Shown piece after piece: positions 49,477 through 59,068 of a stretch of DNA of 64,000 nucleotides. Source of the stretch: Nocardia arthritidis (GTDB lineage: Bacteria > Actinomycetota > Actinomycetes > Mycobacteriales > Mycobacteriaceae); contig NZ_CP046172.1 in the NCBI RefSeq assembly GCF_011801145.1, forward strand, positions 6,758,001 through 6,822,000. The letters run 5' to 3'. A model generated the notes under the pieces. It was not told the origin of the DNA and did no database searches. It saw nothing but the letters and a program-made list of their open reading frames with translations. Position 1 is the first letter of the stretch, and each line of letters begins with the position of its first letter. The position numbers and the translations under genes were made by a program.

Positions 49477-50688
49477 TTGATGTCGATACCGACCGCAGGG
49501 CAGCAGATCGGCGGTTGGCGTGCCGCTCTGTGGTCGGTCCGGCTGATGTTCTTTCTGACCGGCCTGCTCTTCGCGACGTGGGCGGCACGTACCCCAACTA
49601 TCAAGGCGAAGCTCGATCTCGACGATGCGGGTTTGGCCGTTGCCTTCGCCGGGCTGAACCTCGGCGCGGTGCTCGGCCTGCAACTCGGCAAAATCATCAC
49701 CCTGCGCTTCGGTAGCCGAGCCACCCTGCGGGCGACGATGCCATTGTTCGCGCTCGCACTGTACGGGCTGTCGGCGGCGAACAATCTGACGGTGCTGACC
49801 GTGACCGTCGCTATCTTCGCAGTCGCCAACAGTGTCGTGGACATCGCCATGAACGCGCACGGGATCGCAGTCGAAAAAACGAGTGCACAACCGCTGCTGT
49901 CGGGGATCCACGCCTGCCACAGCCTCGGAATGATCACCGGCGCTTCGGCTGGTGCGGCCGCCGAACGGATACAGCTGTCCCTCGGTGGTCACCTCGCCGG
50001 AGTTTCGGTTGCCGTTGCCGCGGCAGCCGCCATAGGTACCCGCAGACTGCTGCCGTCGACTGTCGATCGCCTCTCCGATATCGCACCCGATCCGCAAGCC
50101 ACACAACGTTGGCGGCGCTGGCCGACCCGGTTGATCGTGCTCGGTTCACTGGCTTTTTGTGTCGCACTGGCCGAGGGCGCCGCCAACGACTGGACCGCCG
50201 TCTACATCCACGACGCCACCGGCGCCACAACCACCGTCGCTGCACTGGGATTCGCGGTTTTCGCCGCAGCGATGTTCATCGGCCGCCTCCTCGGCGACCG
50301 GCTGGTCACCGTGTTAGGTTCGGCTCGCCCATACCTGGCCGCCACACTCACCGCCGCCACCGCAATGACCACCGCACTGCTTGTCGGCGGCACAACCCCG
50401 GCACTCGTCGGTATCGCGCTGTTCGGGCTCGGCATTTCCTTCACACTGCCGCTGATCTTCTCCGCCACCGCAACCGTGACCGGAATACCCACCGCCCAGG
50501 CCATCGCCAATATCTCGATCGTCGGCTACCTCGGATTCTTCACCGGCCCAGTCCTCATCGGCTTCATCGCCAACCACTACGGCCTCGCCACCGCCATGGC
50601 CATCCCGGCGATCTTCATGGCACTCGCCGCCTGCGGCACCGCCGCCTTCCACCGTCCCAGCAACTCGAAGCCACCGATGCAGCGCTGA
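49477..50688 (+). CDS. MFS transporter
   Basis: 403 residues with about 12 helices, e.g. LMFFLTGLLFATWAARTPTI, AVAFAGLNLGAVLGLQLGKI, LFALALYGLSAANNLTVLTV, GFAVFAAAMFIGRLLGDRLV and GFFTGPVLIGFIANHYGLAT. The start ATG 49477 follows TAGGAG. FAGLNLGAVLGLQLGKIITL near the start and GRLLGDRLV in the second half are loop 2-3 style MFS motifs. It is the last gene of the GMC-aminotransferase operon (58 bases apart) and most simply exports the product or imports the substrate. Confidence 0.85.
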   Translation: MMSIPTAGQQIGGWRAALWSVRLMFFLTGLLFATWAARTPTIKAKLDLDDAGLAVAFAGLNLGAVLGLQLGKIITLRFGSRATLRATMPLFALALYGLSAANNLTVLTVTVAIFAVANSVVDIAMNAHGIAVEKTSAQPLLSGIHACHSLGMITGASAGAAAERIQLSLGGHLAGVSVAVAAAAAIGTRRLLPSTVDRLSDIAPDPQATQRWRRWPTRLIVLGSLAFCVALAEGAANDWTAVYIHDATGATTTVAALGFAVFAAAMFIGRLLGDRLVTVLGSARPYLAATLTAATAMTTALLVGGTTPALVGIALFGLGISFTLPLIFSATATVTGIPTAQAIANISIVGYLGFFTGPVLIGFIANHYGLATAMAIPAIFMALAACGTAAFHRPSNSKPPMQR

Positions 50689-50937
50689 TATGTGGGTCAA
50701 CACTGCCGGTCGGCTCGGTCTAGTTACCGATGTGCGGTGCGGGCACCCGGTAAAAGGGTATCGCGACTCGATCCCCGAAACCGCTTGCTCGACCGTCACG
50801 GCCTGGGTGTTCATCGCAGCGTCGAGCGCGCCTTGGAACAGACCCCAATGAACAATCGACCGGGATATCGGGTAGTGGTGGCCACCGCCCGACGTAACGC
50901 GGACGGTGGCCACGAACTCAGCGGCCCGAATCCCGAA

Positions 50938-51453
50938 TCAGCCGACAACCAGATTCGTGATCGGCATCTCGAACGAACGCGCCTGCCCGGCAAGGCAATC
51001 CGGGACGGTTTGGCCGACGTTGGAAATCTGGCCAACGGTGACCGCAAGTGTTCCGCTACCGTCGCCGCCCGTCACTGGCAGGGTGTTCGTCTCCGAGTTT
51101 GAAAACGTGAGGTTTTGCATGTGCCACGGACCGGATACATGCGTGCGCTTTCCGTTGGCCCAATTCAGATCGGCGTCCACCAGAACGCCCGCACCGCCGC
51201 AGGCGGCCTGGCCGTTGAAGGTTCCCGCTGCCGTACCCGCCCCGCCGGTATCGCCGGAACAGCCCGTGAACGTCGCATTCAGAGTACCGTTCACCGGAGC
51301 ACTGGCCGGGCCGATGGGACTGGTGTTGAATTTCAGGGTTCCACCATTGCACGACGTGAATTGATCGGCGTGAGCGGGCGCGCTGATCATGACGATACCG
51401 GCGGCCATCGCGCAAGCCGACCCCGCCGCAATCATGGATTTGCTGATCTTCAT
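50938..51453 (-). CDS. Small secreted protein, Gly/Thr-rich
   Basis: 171 residues from ATG 51453: signal peptide MKISKSMIAAGSACAMAAGI then VMISAPAHADQ (AHA cleavage). The mature part SCNGGTLKFNTSPIGPASAP, GTLNATFTGCSGDTGGAGTA, GTFNGQAACGGAGVLVDADL and DGSGTLAVTVGQISNVGQTV has a repeated beta-strand style and several cysteines (SC, GC, AC, DC) likely to form disulphides. It stands alone. It resembles small exported proteins of Nocardia and Mycobacterium of unknown role. No family name can be given. Confidence 0.65.
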   Translation of the reverse strand: MKISKSMIAAGSACAMAAGIVMISAPAHADQFTSCNGGTLKFNTSPIGPASAPVNGTLNATFTGCSGDTGGAGTAAGTFNGQAACGGAGVLVDADLNWANGKRTHVSGPWHMQNLTFSNSETNTLPVTGGDGSGTLAVTVGQISNVGQTVPDCLAGQARSFEMPITNLVVG

Positions 51454-52079
51454 TGTGCACCTTACCCTTTCGTTTGGTCTGGCGATTACAATGTCTGACC
51501 GCGGGCACGGTTTCGCTGGCACTTCGCAAGCCCGCGTAGAACGGTAGTGGTACAAACGCTCGCTGAGCCAGATCTCCGCGCTCAACGCGCCGAGCCGAAA
51601 TGACAACAGCGGCTAGAGAGTCCGGCCATCGGGCGCGGACGAAAGTCCGGCCATACGGCCGCTGAGACCTCACCGAGCGGCTGTCATAGATTCATGACGG
51701 ACGCGGTCTGGGTGGCGACGAACGGGACGGCGTCGACGGCAGCCACAGGGCGGCTATCGCAGTCTTCTTCAGGATCGACATGCTGACGCACCTCTCGGAT
51801 ATCCGATTCGGCAGGGACTTGCCTTGCGCAATCGCAAGGCTAACTCAGCAAATCAACGGTTATCTCTGTAATCCAAAACACTGATGCGGACGGTCTCCAC
51901 GCTTGGGCGGGCTTTGCGCATCCGATGGCCGAACCTGCAAATCTCTTGGCAGATCAAGCGAGAGATATCTACCGAGGGCCTTCAGCTTTCACACCTGCCG
52001 CTCATCGGTGTCGTCGCGGGCAACCTCCACATCATTCGCTTGCCGTTCACTGCGCGGCGCGCCGAAGTTTCGTGGAGCG
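51454..52079. other. Intergenic with a perfect hairpin
   Basis: No gene seen. At 51821-51840 lies GCCTTGCG-CAAT-CGCAAGGC, an eight-pair stem with a four-base loop, a terminator-like structure not adjacent to any intact gene. Confidence 0.4.
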
Positions 52080-52660
52080 ATCACCGGATCAGACCCGCAG
52101 CGACGGTGGCATTGCCCTCAGCCGGGTCGATCAACAGGAAACAGCCCACCGTGTGCACCCGATGCGCGCCGTAAGTGCCCCACGAGGCGGCATGCACGGC
52201 ACGGATCTGATCGACCAGCCAGGCATGGCGGATCGACCGCTGCGACGGCGGTCGCGATCGCCCCAGGTAATAGCCCGGATTCAGCAACACCGAGGAGCCG
52301 GCACGCGGCCTGCACCGGTAAACCCTCGGCTGCCATCGTGGCTATGGCCGCGTATCACCTTTTGCTCCCCCCGGCTCTTTCAGCAGCTCACGCGCTCGTT
52401 TCAGGATCGCTACTCCTGCTCGAATTCTCGGATCCGCCGCTTCGCTGCCGACAACTCGACCTGCTCGGTGCGAGTCGCGCCTTGTAGCTGGCCCGAGTCG
52501 ATCAAATCCTGCTTACGCCAGACATAGATCGTCTGATCGCTGATGCCTGTACCTCCGCGGACGTCACACCGTCCTGCAACGCACCCATCACCCGCATCCG
52601 CAACGCTTCCTGCTGTCCGGGGAGAGCCTGCGCATGTCCATCCCGAGATCATCACTCACC
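52080..52660 (-). pseudogene. IS3-family element remnant (orfA end plus orfB start)
   Basis: Minus strand: ISDQTIYVWRKQDLIDSGQL, then EQVELSAAKRRIREFEQE and ILKRARELLKEPGGAKGD are the C-terminal part of an IS3 OrfA. AAEGLPVQAACRLLGVAESG followed in another frame by SQRSIRHAWLVDQIRAVHAA, SWGTYGAHRVH is the N-terminal part of OrfB. The DDE core is missing, with frameshifts around 52280-52310. It differs in sequence from the intact IS3 element at 8.5-9.8 kb (different subgroup). Confidence 0.75.
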
Positions 52661-52692
52661 CCCGAAACATCAAGAACCGCAACCGATCCGTT

Positions 52693-53912
52693 TCATGTCA
52701 ATAGAGATACGCGCGATACAATGGACTTGCGGGTAGAAAGATTTGCGATCGCGGAAATTGCGGCACTGCCCGCAGCGATCAGGATCAATGCCCAATGTAT
52801 GTCATCGACGGCCGCGAGTATCCCCGCGCTTATCGCTGCTCCGAGTCCGAACAGAGCATGTTGCGCAGAAAACCCGCGCGTATGTAGTGATTCAGATACA
52901 GATGCATCGAGACTGATCAAACGCTGCGTGTCCAGTGCAGTTACGAAAAAACCGGCGACGCCTATCCACGCGGCGATCGCGCGGAGGTCCACGAGAAAGC
53001 CAGCGAAACAACACAGGCATCCATGAGGATCAGTGTGATGAACGATTGGATAGTGATATGAACTCTGATTCGTTTGGCAATCCTCTCGTAGCACAGAGTT
53101 CCGACAATGCCAGCACCTGCCAGAACGCCGACAAGGACGCCGGACCACGACTCTGACGCATCCGAACGTATAAGCAAGATCGGCAAGACCGAAACGATCC
53201 CGGTGACGACCATACCGACCGCGATCGAGTCTGCAAGGCTGGGCCACGCCGCCCGATGGGACCATAGCGAGCCCTGACGGGCGATACTCTCTGTCGAGAA
53301 CTTCGGTCTTCCATCTCGCGGCACCAGTGGCCCAAGGAAAAAATATACGCCCAGAAAAGTTATCGCCATGGCCAGAACACCGATCGACGGGCTGTGGAGC
53401 AGGCTCAATACTACGATGACGGCCGATCCGAGTAGCCACGCCGATTCCGTGATGACCGAGTCCCATGAGAATGCTCTGTCGATCACTCGTGCATCCGCAT
53501 AATGCACCAGCACTGTGCGAGCCAGACCATGCAGCCCAGCCGGTAGTGCGGCACTGACGGCCGTGGCGATGGTGACGACCACGAGCGATATGTGGAAATT
53601 CCCGGAGCAGGCGAGAGCGGTATGCAATAGAAAAGATAATACTGTCACCACTCCGACGGCACACCGTTGACGACGTGCATTATCCAGGATTCTTCCGCCG
53701 ATCGTTGCGGTGAGCGCTCCCGAAAAGGTATATACGCTGACGAGAAAAGCGCCATAAGAATATCCGCTAATGAACGTTCCGAGGTCGACCAAAGCCAGCG
53801 TAGCCATCGGCTCGGTTATTCGCGAAAATCCTGCACCCAATGCCCATCGCCACCACCAGTTCGTTCGGAATAGTACCGGCTCGGTGTGAGCGTTAGCCTT
53901 ATCGACGGACAT
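52693..53912 (-). pseudogene. MFS transporter with one apparent frameshift
   Basis: Begins MSVDKANAHTEPVLFRTNWW at 53912, with helices such as GTFISGYSYGAFLVSVYTFS, HISLVVVTIATAVSAALPAG and SWSGVLVGVLAGAGIVGTLC. Near 53000 the frame ending ILMDACVVSLAFSWTSARSP should pass to GFLVDLRAIAAWIGVAGFFV, which continues TALDTQRLISLDASVSESLH and FSAQHALFGLGAAISAGILA to a stop at 52693. One missing base would restore about 400 residues and 12 helices. It is the third gene behind the oxygenase and decarboxylase, probably the export step. The break may be genuine or a sequencing fault. Confidence 0.75.
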
Positions 53913-54094
53913 TGCAATCCAAATGCTACTTTCGGATAGGTGGCCGACCAGAGCGGCACAGTTGGCGTTCGCTGGCGGGTGCAGCGAACATCCTCCGCCA
54001 GAAACGCCCGGATGGCCACCGCTCGCGGCACACGATGCTTACCGAGACCGAGCAAGAAAAAGAATGTCCAGCGGCAGCGCACTGATAAACGGGT

Positions 54095-55254
54095 CTAGCG
54101 TGAGTAATGATGTACAGTCGTAGGTTCGTCGAATCCATTGAATCGAGTTGAATATGCGGTGGTGTACGCTCCTGCGGAGTGAATGAATAAGAGGTCACCC
54201 TCGCTGAGCGAGGCCGGTAGATTCACATCGAACGCAAATGTGTCCTGGCTATCGCAGGTAGGGCCGGTGACATGGTAAGTGCGCATGTGCCCGGAGGATG
54301 ATGAAGTGATTGGGTACCGAAGCTGACCGTTCGATTCCAGCACCTCCATCATTCCGTTGAAAACCCCTAGGTCGGTGTGCACCCACCAGGTTTCCGCCCG
54401 GCGCACCACTTGGATGACCTTGCACACGAGAACACCGGCTTCCGCGACGAGAGATCGGCCGGGCTCGGCGACGACGCTCATCGGATACGGCAAATTTTCC
54501 AGCAAGCATGCGATGTGAGTACCGAACTCCGTCAGTGAGGGAACATCAGACCCGTAGCGAGCGGGGAAACCGCCGCCGATGTCCAGCATCTCGAGCCTTA
54601 TGCCCTTGTCAGCCAACTGCTTTGCGATATGTATGGCATCCGATATGGGCTGATCCCATGCGTGTGGGTCGGTCATTTGCGAGCCGACATGAAACGAAAT
54701 CCCGTACGGAGAAAGGCCGAGCGAGTGGGCACGCTCCAGCAGGTCGGCGGCTACGGATGGATCAACACCAAATTTGCCCTCGCTCGGCACGAGGCTGGCG
54801 GCCGACCTGGTGGCCAAACGTACGTATACGGCGGCACCGGGCGCGGCAGCCGACAGCTTGACCAGCTCGGATCTCGAATCAGTGCAGAATCGCCATACGC
54901 CGCGACGATGGGCTTCTGCGATGTGAGATCGTGGCCGCACCGGGTTGCTGAACAACACATCACCCGGTGCCACCCCGCGGATTCCAGTAAAGCTAATTCC
55001 GAGATCGATGCGATCTCGAAGCCGCAGCCCACTCTGTGTAACTCACGGACCAGTTCTATTGCGGGATTGCATTTGACCGCATAATGAATGTCCACCCCAG
55101 GAAACGCGGTAGTGAACTCGGCGACGGTCTTGACAACCTTGTCGTGATCGAGAACTAGAAACGGAGTAGCGACTTCTACGTCATCGCCGACGATTTCGAG
55201 ATCCGGTTCCAGCGCCCAGGCCGCGGCATGTGCTTTCGGCAGATCTTCCGACAT
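54095..55254 (-). pseudogene. Fold-III PLP decarboxylase (ornithine/diaminopimelate type), one apparent frameshift
   Basis: The N-terminal part from ATG 55254 has the PLP lysine in TAFPGVDIHYAVKCNPAIEL and GFEIASISELALLESAG. The frame slips at 54973-54976 in a run of G (four where five are needed). It then continues as APGDVLFSNPVRPRSHIAEA, GISFHVGSQMTDPHAWDQPI, EMLDIGGGFPARYGSDVPSL, and the substrate Cys motif HVTGPTCDSQDTFAFDVNLP. All key residues (Lys, GGGFP, CDSQD) are retained, so the break is either recent or a sequencing error. It decarboxylates a basic amino acid to a diamine. It starts 17 bases after the oxygenase stop. Confidence 0.82.
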
Positions 55255-55271
55255 TCAGACCTAACCAGACT

Positions 55272-56222
55272 TCAGAGGACCGGAACGTCAGGAAGGCCGT
55301 ACGCCGACGGGTTTCCTCGGATTCTATCGCGCAGATCCGGCGCAGGCATGCTTTCGTGGTAGACCCACGGGAATACAGGGTCGTTGAGTTCCGGGTTGAC
55401 GAAGTACATCATCGATGTCCGCTCGCCTTGTTGCAGATTACGGACACAATGATCCAGCGGAGCGATGCGCCCACCGGTGAGATCCTGAAGAACAGACCCC
55501 GGCATGAGGATTATTTCGTCACGGCATGTTTCGGCAGGAACTGGGCGGCCGTCGACCAATAACTCTAAACCGGGCGCATCAGCGTGGATAACGGTCATTA
55601 AATTGCCGTCTTCGTGACAATCCTGGAGGAGATCTCGATCGAATTTCGTGGCACGGTAGTGATTCACCTGTAGGTGTGATGCGGCACGGAACGGTGGTAG
55701 AGCACCAGAGAACTGGTGGGCGATGGCTGCTCCGACGTCGCCCACCACTTCGGCGGCACAGTCACGCCAGCGGAGCATCGCTGTGGTCAGCGATTCGATC
55801 TCTTCCGAGTGCGTGATGAGATCGGTCCTGTCGGACCACAGCGTAAAGCAGTCGTTGAGATCTGGACGATCGACTGTGCTCGAATACTCGCGGCCCATGG
55901 GCCGGTAGCCGAAATTGAAGTCTCCGCTGGCATGGCGCATCTTGTTCTCGATCGGCATCGCGAAGAACTCCCGACACTTCGACAGTGCCCCGTGCAATAA
56001 CTGCGCCTGAACATCCGATAACGTAACCCGAGCATAACCGCAGTCGAATATGCTACGCACGGCACGATCAATCACTCTCACATCTCCATATCCGTGAACA
56101 AATTCCCGAATCCAGAATTTCGCTCGACCCGAGTTCACTGCCCGACCATCGAACAGTTGCGTGTGAATGTGACATGGGCTGCCACTCATTTTTTCGGGTG
56201 GGACCGACCCTCGGTGACGCAA
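55272..56222 (-). CDS. 2-oxoglutarate/Fe(II)-dependent oxygenase, isopenicillin-N-synthase-like
   Basis: 316 residues (ATG 56222, or ATG 56189 at MSGSPCHIHTQL). The non-haem iron facial triad is seen: His and Asp in LLQDCHEDGNLMTVIHADAP (HED), and the distal His in RIAPLDHCVRNLQQGERTSM, with the oxoglutarate Arg in GERTSMMYFVNPELNDPVFP. The N-terminal part LLHGALSKCREFFAMPIENK then NFGYRPMGREYSSTVDRPDL resembles the DIOX_N domain of the isopenicillin N synthase type. It heads the decarboxylase-MFS operon; it may hydroxylate an amino acid or its amine. Substrate unknown. Confidence 0.85.
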   Translation of the reverse strand: MRHRGSVPPEKMSGSPCHIHTQLFDGRAVNSGRAKFWIREFVHGYGDVRVIDRAVRSIFDCGYARVTLSDVQAQLLHGALSKCREFFAMPIENKMRHASGDFNFGYRPMGREYSSTVDRPDLNDCFTLWSDRTDLITHSEEIESLTTAMLRWRDCAAEVVGDVGAAIAHQFSGALPPFRAASHLQVNHYRATKFDRDLLQDCHEDGNLMTVIHADAPGLELLVDGRPVPAETCRDEIILMPGSVLQDLTGGRIAPLDHCVRNLQQGERTSMMYFVNPELNDPVFPWVYHESMPAPDLRDRIRGNPSAYGLPDVPVL

Positions 56223-56437
56223 AACGTATCAACGTGTGACCGCGGACGTCTATGTGCGGGCGGCACAAACTAACTGCTTCTTCCTGTAAGCTTCGGTGCG
56301 TTTGTCTCCAGCGCCGAGCGCGGCCCGATTCTGTTAGGGCAGGCTCCTTATCGGCTCGATGCCGCGCGAACTCGCGTGGGCGTGAGGATTGGCGCGGTGA
56401 CCTATTATCGGCAGGAACCGGCCGAGCAATTGCCAGC

Positions 56438-57229
56438 CTATTTGCGTGGTGTCAGTCGCCGGGGCGGCTGGTCCGGGTTCACGCTCAATGTGCACACTTG
56501 CTCGGTCGTGCAGGAGGTTTTGGCGATCCAGGCGCAATTTCCATAGGTGTAGGAGTTGCTGCTGGTCGGTGTCACTTTGCCGCCGTTGGCCGTTGGCGTG
56601 CCGTACACGGCGGTCGCGGCCGGAACCGCGGAGCAGGACGGCGGTTGCTGAGCGCCCTGGGCGAAGTTTTCCACCCACTCGGACAGTCCGGCGAGTCCGC
56701 CGTAACTCGGCGGCACCACAATCGTCGCGACGGTTGAGTTCTCTCTGGTTCGAGTGTTGGTTATCGACGCAGTCCAGCCGTCGGTACCCGATTTGGCCAG
56801 GGTGATCTGATAGGTTACCCCTTGCTGCCAGGCGTAGTTTATCCAGCATTGCACCCCGCTGCCCTCGTGCCCGAAAAGGTTGCATGTGGCCCCTGCGGAG
56901 TCGCGCCAGCTAGTGGCTCCCCAGATCGAGAAATTCAGGGCCTTATCGTTCCCGTCTCTGCTCTGCAGGCCGATATATCCTCCATCGGTGGTGCCGGTGT
57001 ACCCCCACTGGTGTGCCCAGTATGTTTTACCGTTCGATCCCGGTTCTCGTGTGACGGTGATCGAAAATGTCATATCGTCGAATCCGCCCGGCACTTCCGG
57101 CCACGTTCTGTCGATCGCGGCCATGCCACCGGCCACGATGGCCTGTGCGACGCTTGGTTTGATGATGCCGATGGCAAATGCGACGGAGATCAGTATGGTT
57201 CGAAGAAGTTTCTTGACCGCTGTGGACAT
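56438..57229 (-). CDS. Secreted DUF3472-like protein
   Basis: 263 residues from ATG 57229. Signal: LLRTILISVAFAIGIIKPSV then AQAIVAGG. The mature beta-rich domain has DRTWPEVPGGFDDMTFSITV, TTDGGYIGLQSRDGNDKALN, FSIWGATSWRDSAGATCNLF and WINYAWQQGVTYQITLAKSG. It resembles DUF3472-type modules (Y-x-G-x-Q, F-S-x-W, then a G...Y.W..G..Y segment). It ends in a Cys-containing tail (CAWIAKTSCTTEQVCTLSVN). It probably acts in the cell wall or outside; function unknown. The assignment is by resemblance and is not firm. Confidence 0.6.
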   Translation of the reverse strand: MSTAVKKLLRTILISVAFAIGIIKPSVAQAIVAGGMAAIDRTWPEVPGGFDDMTFSITVTREPGSNGKTYWAHQWGYTGTTDGGYIGLQSRDGNDKALNFSIWGATSWRDSAGATCNLFGHEGSGVQCWINYAWQQGVTYQITLAKSGTDGWTASITNTRTRENSTVATIVVPPSYGGLAGLSEWVENFAQGAQQPPSCSAVPAATAVYGTPTANGGKVTPTSSNSYTYGNCAWIAKTSCTTEQVCTLSVNPDQPPRRLTPRK

Positions 57230-57663
57230 GAATGGCACCTTCAAATATGGTGACGATGCGTTGGTCTTGATGCACAATAATTCCAGCTCACGTCGGACGC
57301 CATGTGTCAAGAAGATAGATATTTCTTCCGCCTTTGTGCGCACCGCACAGGCTCTTGGTGGGGCCGATGCGCCGCATGTCGTTGATTTCGGCAGTTTCTT
57401 GTAGCAAAGCAGGTCGATGTCACTGCGAGGGTGAGGCACGACGAGGAGCCGACGGGCCCGCCGCGCTCGCGTCGAGAAACGCGCACCCTCCCGGCACTGG
57501 CCGCAAGTATCAACGCCCTTGCCCGATCTCGATCACCTCGGTTACGAATCGCCGGCGGCCGGATAGCGCCGCCGCAACCAATTGGTCCAGACCGCTGAAA
57601 TCTCTATGAACAGTAGCGCGCATGCCTGGACGCCCGGCACCATCCGCCTGCATGGTCTAGACC
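57230..57663. other. Intergenic between divergent secreted-protein genes
   Basis: 434 bases, no gene seen; it must contain the promoters for the DUF3472-like gene (left) and the phosphodiesterase gene (right). No boxes are convincing enough to mark. Confidence 0.4.
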
Positions 57664-58698
57664 ATGGACCCCATGAGCAAGTCGCTATCGAAAACCTTTG
57701 TCTCCGTGGCTGCTTCACTCATCGCCCTCACCGCCGCCACAGTGTCCGGACCCACCGCGCACGCCGACGCCGCGACGAACAAGCTCGTCGTCATCGGCCT
57801 CGACGGCACAATGTACGACAAGGTCGAAAAGGTCGGCGCGCCCAATCTGCTGAAGCTCAGCGAGCAGGGCACCCTGTCGCGGTACTCGATCTCGCCACAC
57901 ATCACGATTTCCGGTCCATCGTGGGCCACCACGCTCACCGGAGTATGGGACACCAAACACGGCATCACGAACAACGATTTCGACGCCAAACCGTTCGCCA
58001 AGTGGCCGACCGTATTCACCCGGCTCGAAAAGGCCGATCCCAATCTGAAAACCGCATCGATCGCCACCTGGGGCAAGATCGAAACCATCGCAGGCAGCGG
58101 CAACCCGCACGCCGACATCGTCCGCACCACCCCCGCCGTCCCGGGCGACGCCGACGAATCCAAGACCGACACCGCAACCGCCGACGGCGCCATCGAACAG
58201 ATCGATCAGGGCACCGACTTCCTGTTCACCCACCTCGACCAGGTCGACGAGGCCGGACATGCGCACGGCACCTGGTCGTCCGAGTACCGGAACGCGATCA
58301 AGCGGGTCGACACCGAGGTCGGCCGCATCGTCGCCGCAGTGGACAAGCGTGCCGCGGCCAACCCCAAGGAGCGCTGGACCATTCTGGTCACCACCGATCA
58401 CGGCCACGTACCGTGGGGTGGACATGGCGGCCAAACACCTTGGGAGACAGCGAGTTTCCTGATCGCGCGAGGCCCCGACTTCCGCGCGGGCGCCACCACC
58501 GCGGGTGCTTACTCGTTCGTCGACATCACCCCGACCGCCCTCGATTTGCTCGGCGCGCCCCCTGCCACCGGACTCGACGGGGTATCCATGGTCGGACGCC
58601 CGGTCGGGGCCGACGGTGGCCTGCCCGCCCAGTCTCCGGAGGGCCCGACCAAGGCGGATACGCAGCCCGATGGGCTGGCCAGATCGTCCGACCACTGA
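57664..58698 (+). CDS. Exported phosphodiesterase / alkaline-phosphatase-superfamily protein
   Basis: 344 residues (ATG 57664, or 57673 at MSKSLSKTF). Signal: FVSVAASLIALTAATVSGPT then AHADAAT. The alkaline-phosphatase fold begins LVVIGLDGTMYDKVEKVGAP (metal Asp), with the nucleophile in SISPHITISGPSWATTLTGV (Ser/Thr of TISGPS). DFLFTHLDQVDEAGHAHGTW gives the D..DE.GH metal cluster, and ILVTTDHGHVPWGGHGGQTP the DHG. The end has DITPTALDLLGAPPATGLDG. This is the nucleotide pyrophosphatase/phosphodiesterase type, acting outside the cell on phosphate esters. A paralogous fragment lies at 63.0-63.2 kb. Confidence 0.87.
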   Translation: MDPMSKSLSKTFVSVAASLIALTAATVSGPTAHADAATNKLVVIGLDGTMYDKVEKVGAPNLLKLSEQGTLSRYSISPHITISGPSWATTLTGVWDTKHGITNNDFDAKPFAKWPTVFTRLEKADPNLKTASIATWGKIETIAGSGNPHADIVRTTPAVPGDADESKTDTATADGAIEQIDQGTDFLFTHLDQVDEAGHAHGTWSSEYRNAIKRVDTEVGRIVAAVDKRAAANPKERWTILVTTDHGHVPWGGHGGQTPWETASFLIARGPDFRAGATTAGAYSFVDITPTALDLLGAPPATGLDGVSMVGRPVGADGGLPAQSPEGPTKADTQPDGLARSSDH

Positions 58699-58730
58699 CG
58701 TACCGGCGCTGATTCCGCGTCCCGAAACAC

Positions 58731-58763
58731 ACTGCGCTCGGCCGAGATACGGCCGAGCGCAGT
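58731..58763 (+). terminator. Strong hairpin terminator
   Basis: ACTGCGCTCGGCCG and CGGCCGAGCGCAGT form a perfect 14-pair stem with a five-base loop (AGATA), 32 bases past the phosphodiesterase stop. No gene is seen in the remaining bases to 59068. Confidence 0.8.
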
Positions 58764-59068
58764 CTCGTGCGCACTTCCGCCCGACCGCGGCGTTCGAGGC
58801 TTCCTCGGCCCCGATCGCGCACCACCGGGCTTGGCCGCACCCCGATGTGATTCGAATCGCCCTGGTGCACAACCCCACGAGCGCGCTGTGCGAAACGGAT
58901 CGATGTCGCGGCAGGTTGCCCGACAGGTGCGGCACCAACTCAGCTACGGTGGTCAGGTTATTCGTACCCAGGTACCGGTGCCGTTTTCATGGAGAGGGCT
59001 GCGTCGGCGGTCCAGCGGGGTACGGTCGTCATCGGCGTTGACGAGATGGGGAAGTCGGTCGCCAAGGC

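Noticed and set aside
57582..58712. 376-codon plus-strand frame over the phosphodiesterase gene
   Set aside because: Extremely Arg/His-rich out-of-frame translation; the phosphodiesterase frame carries all catalytic motifs.
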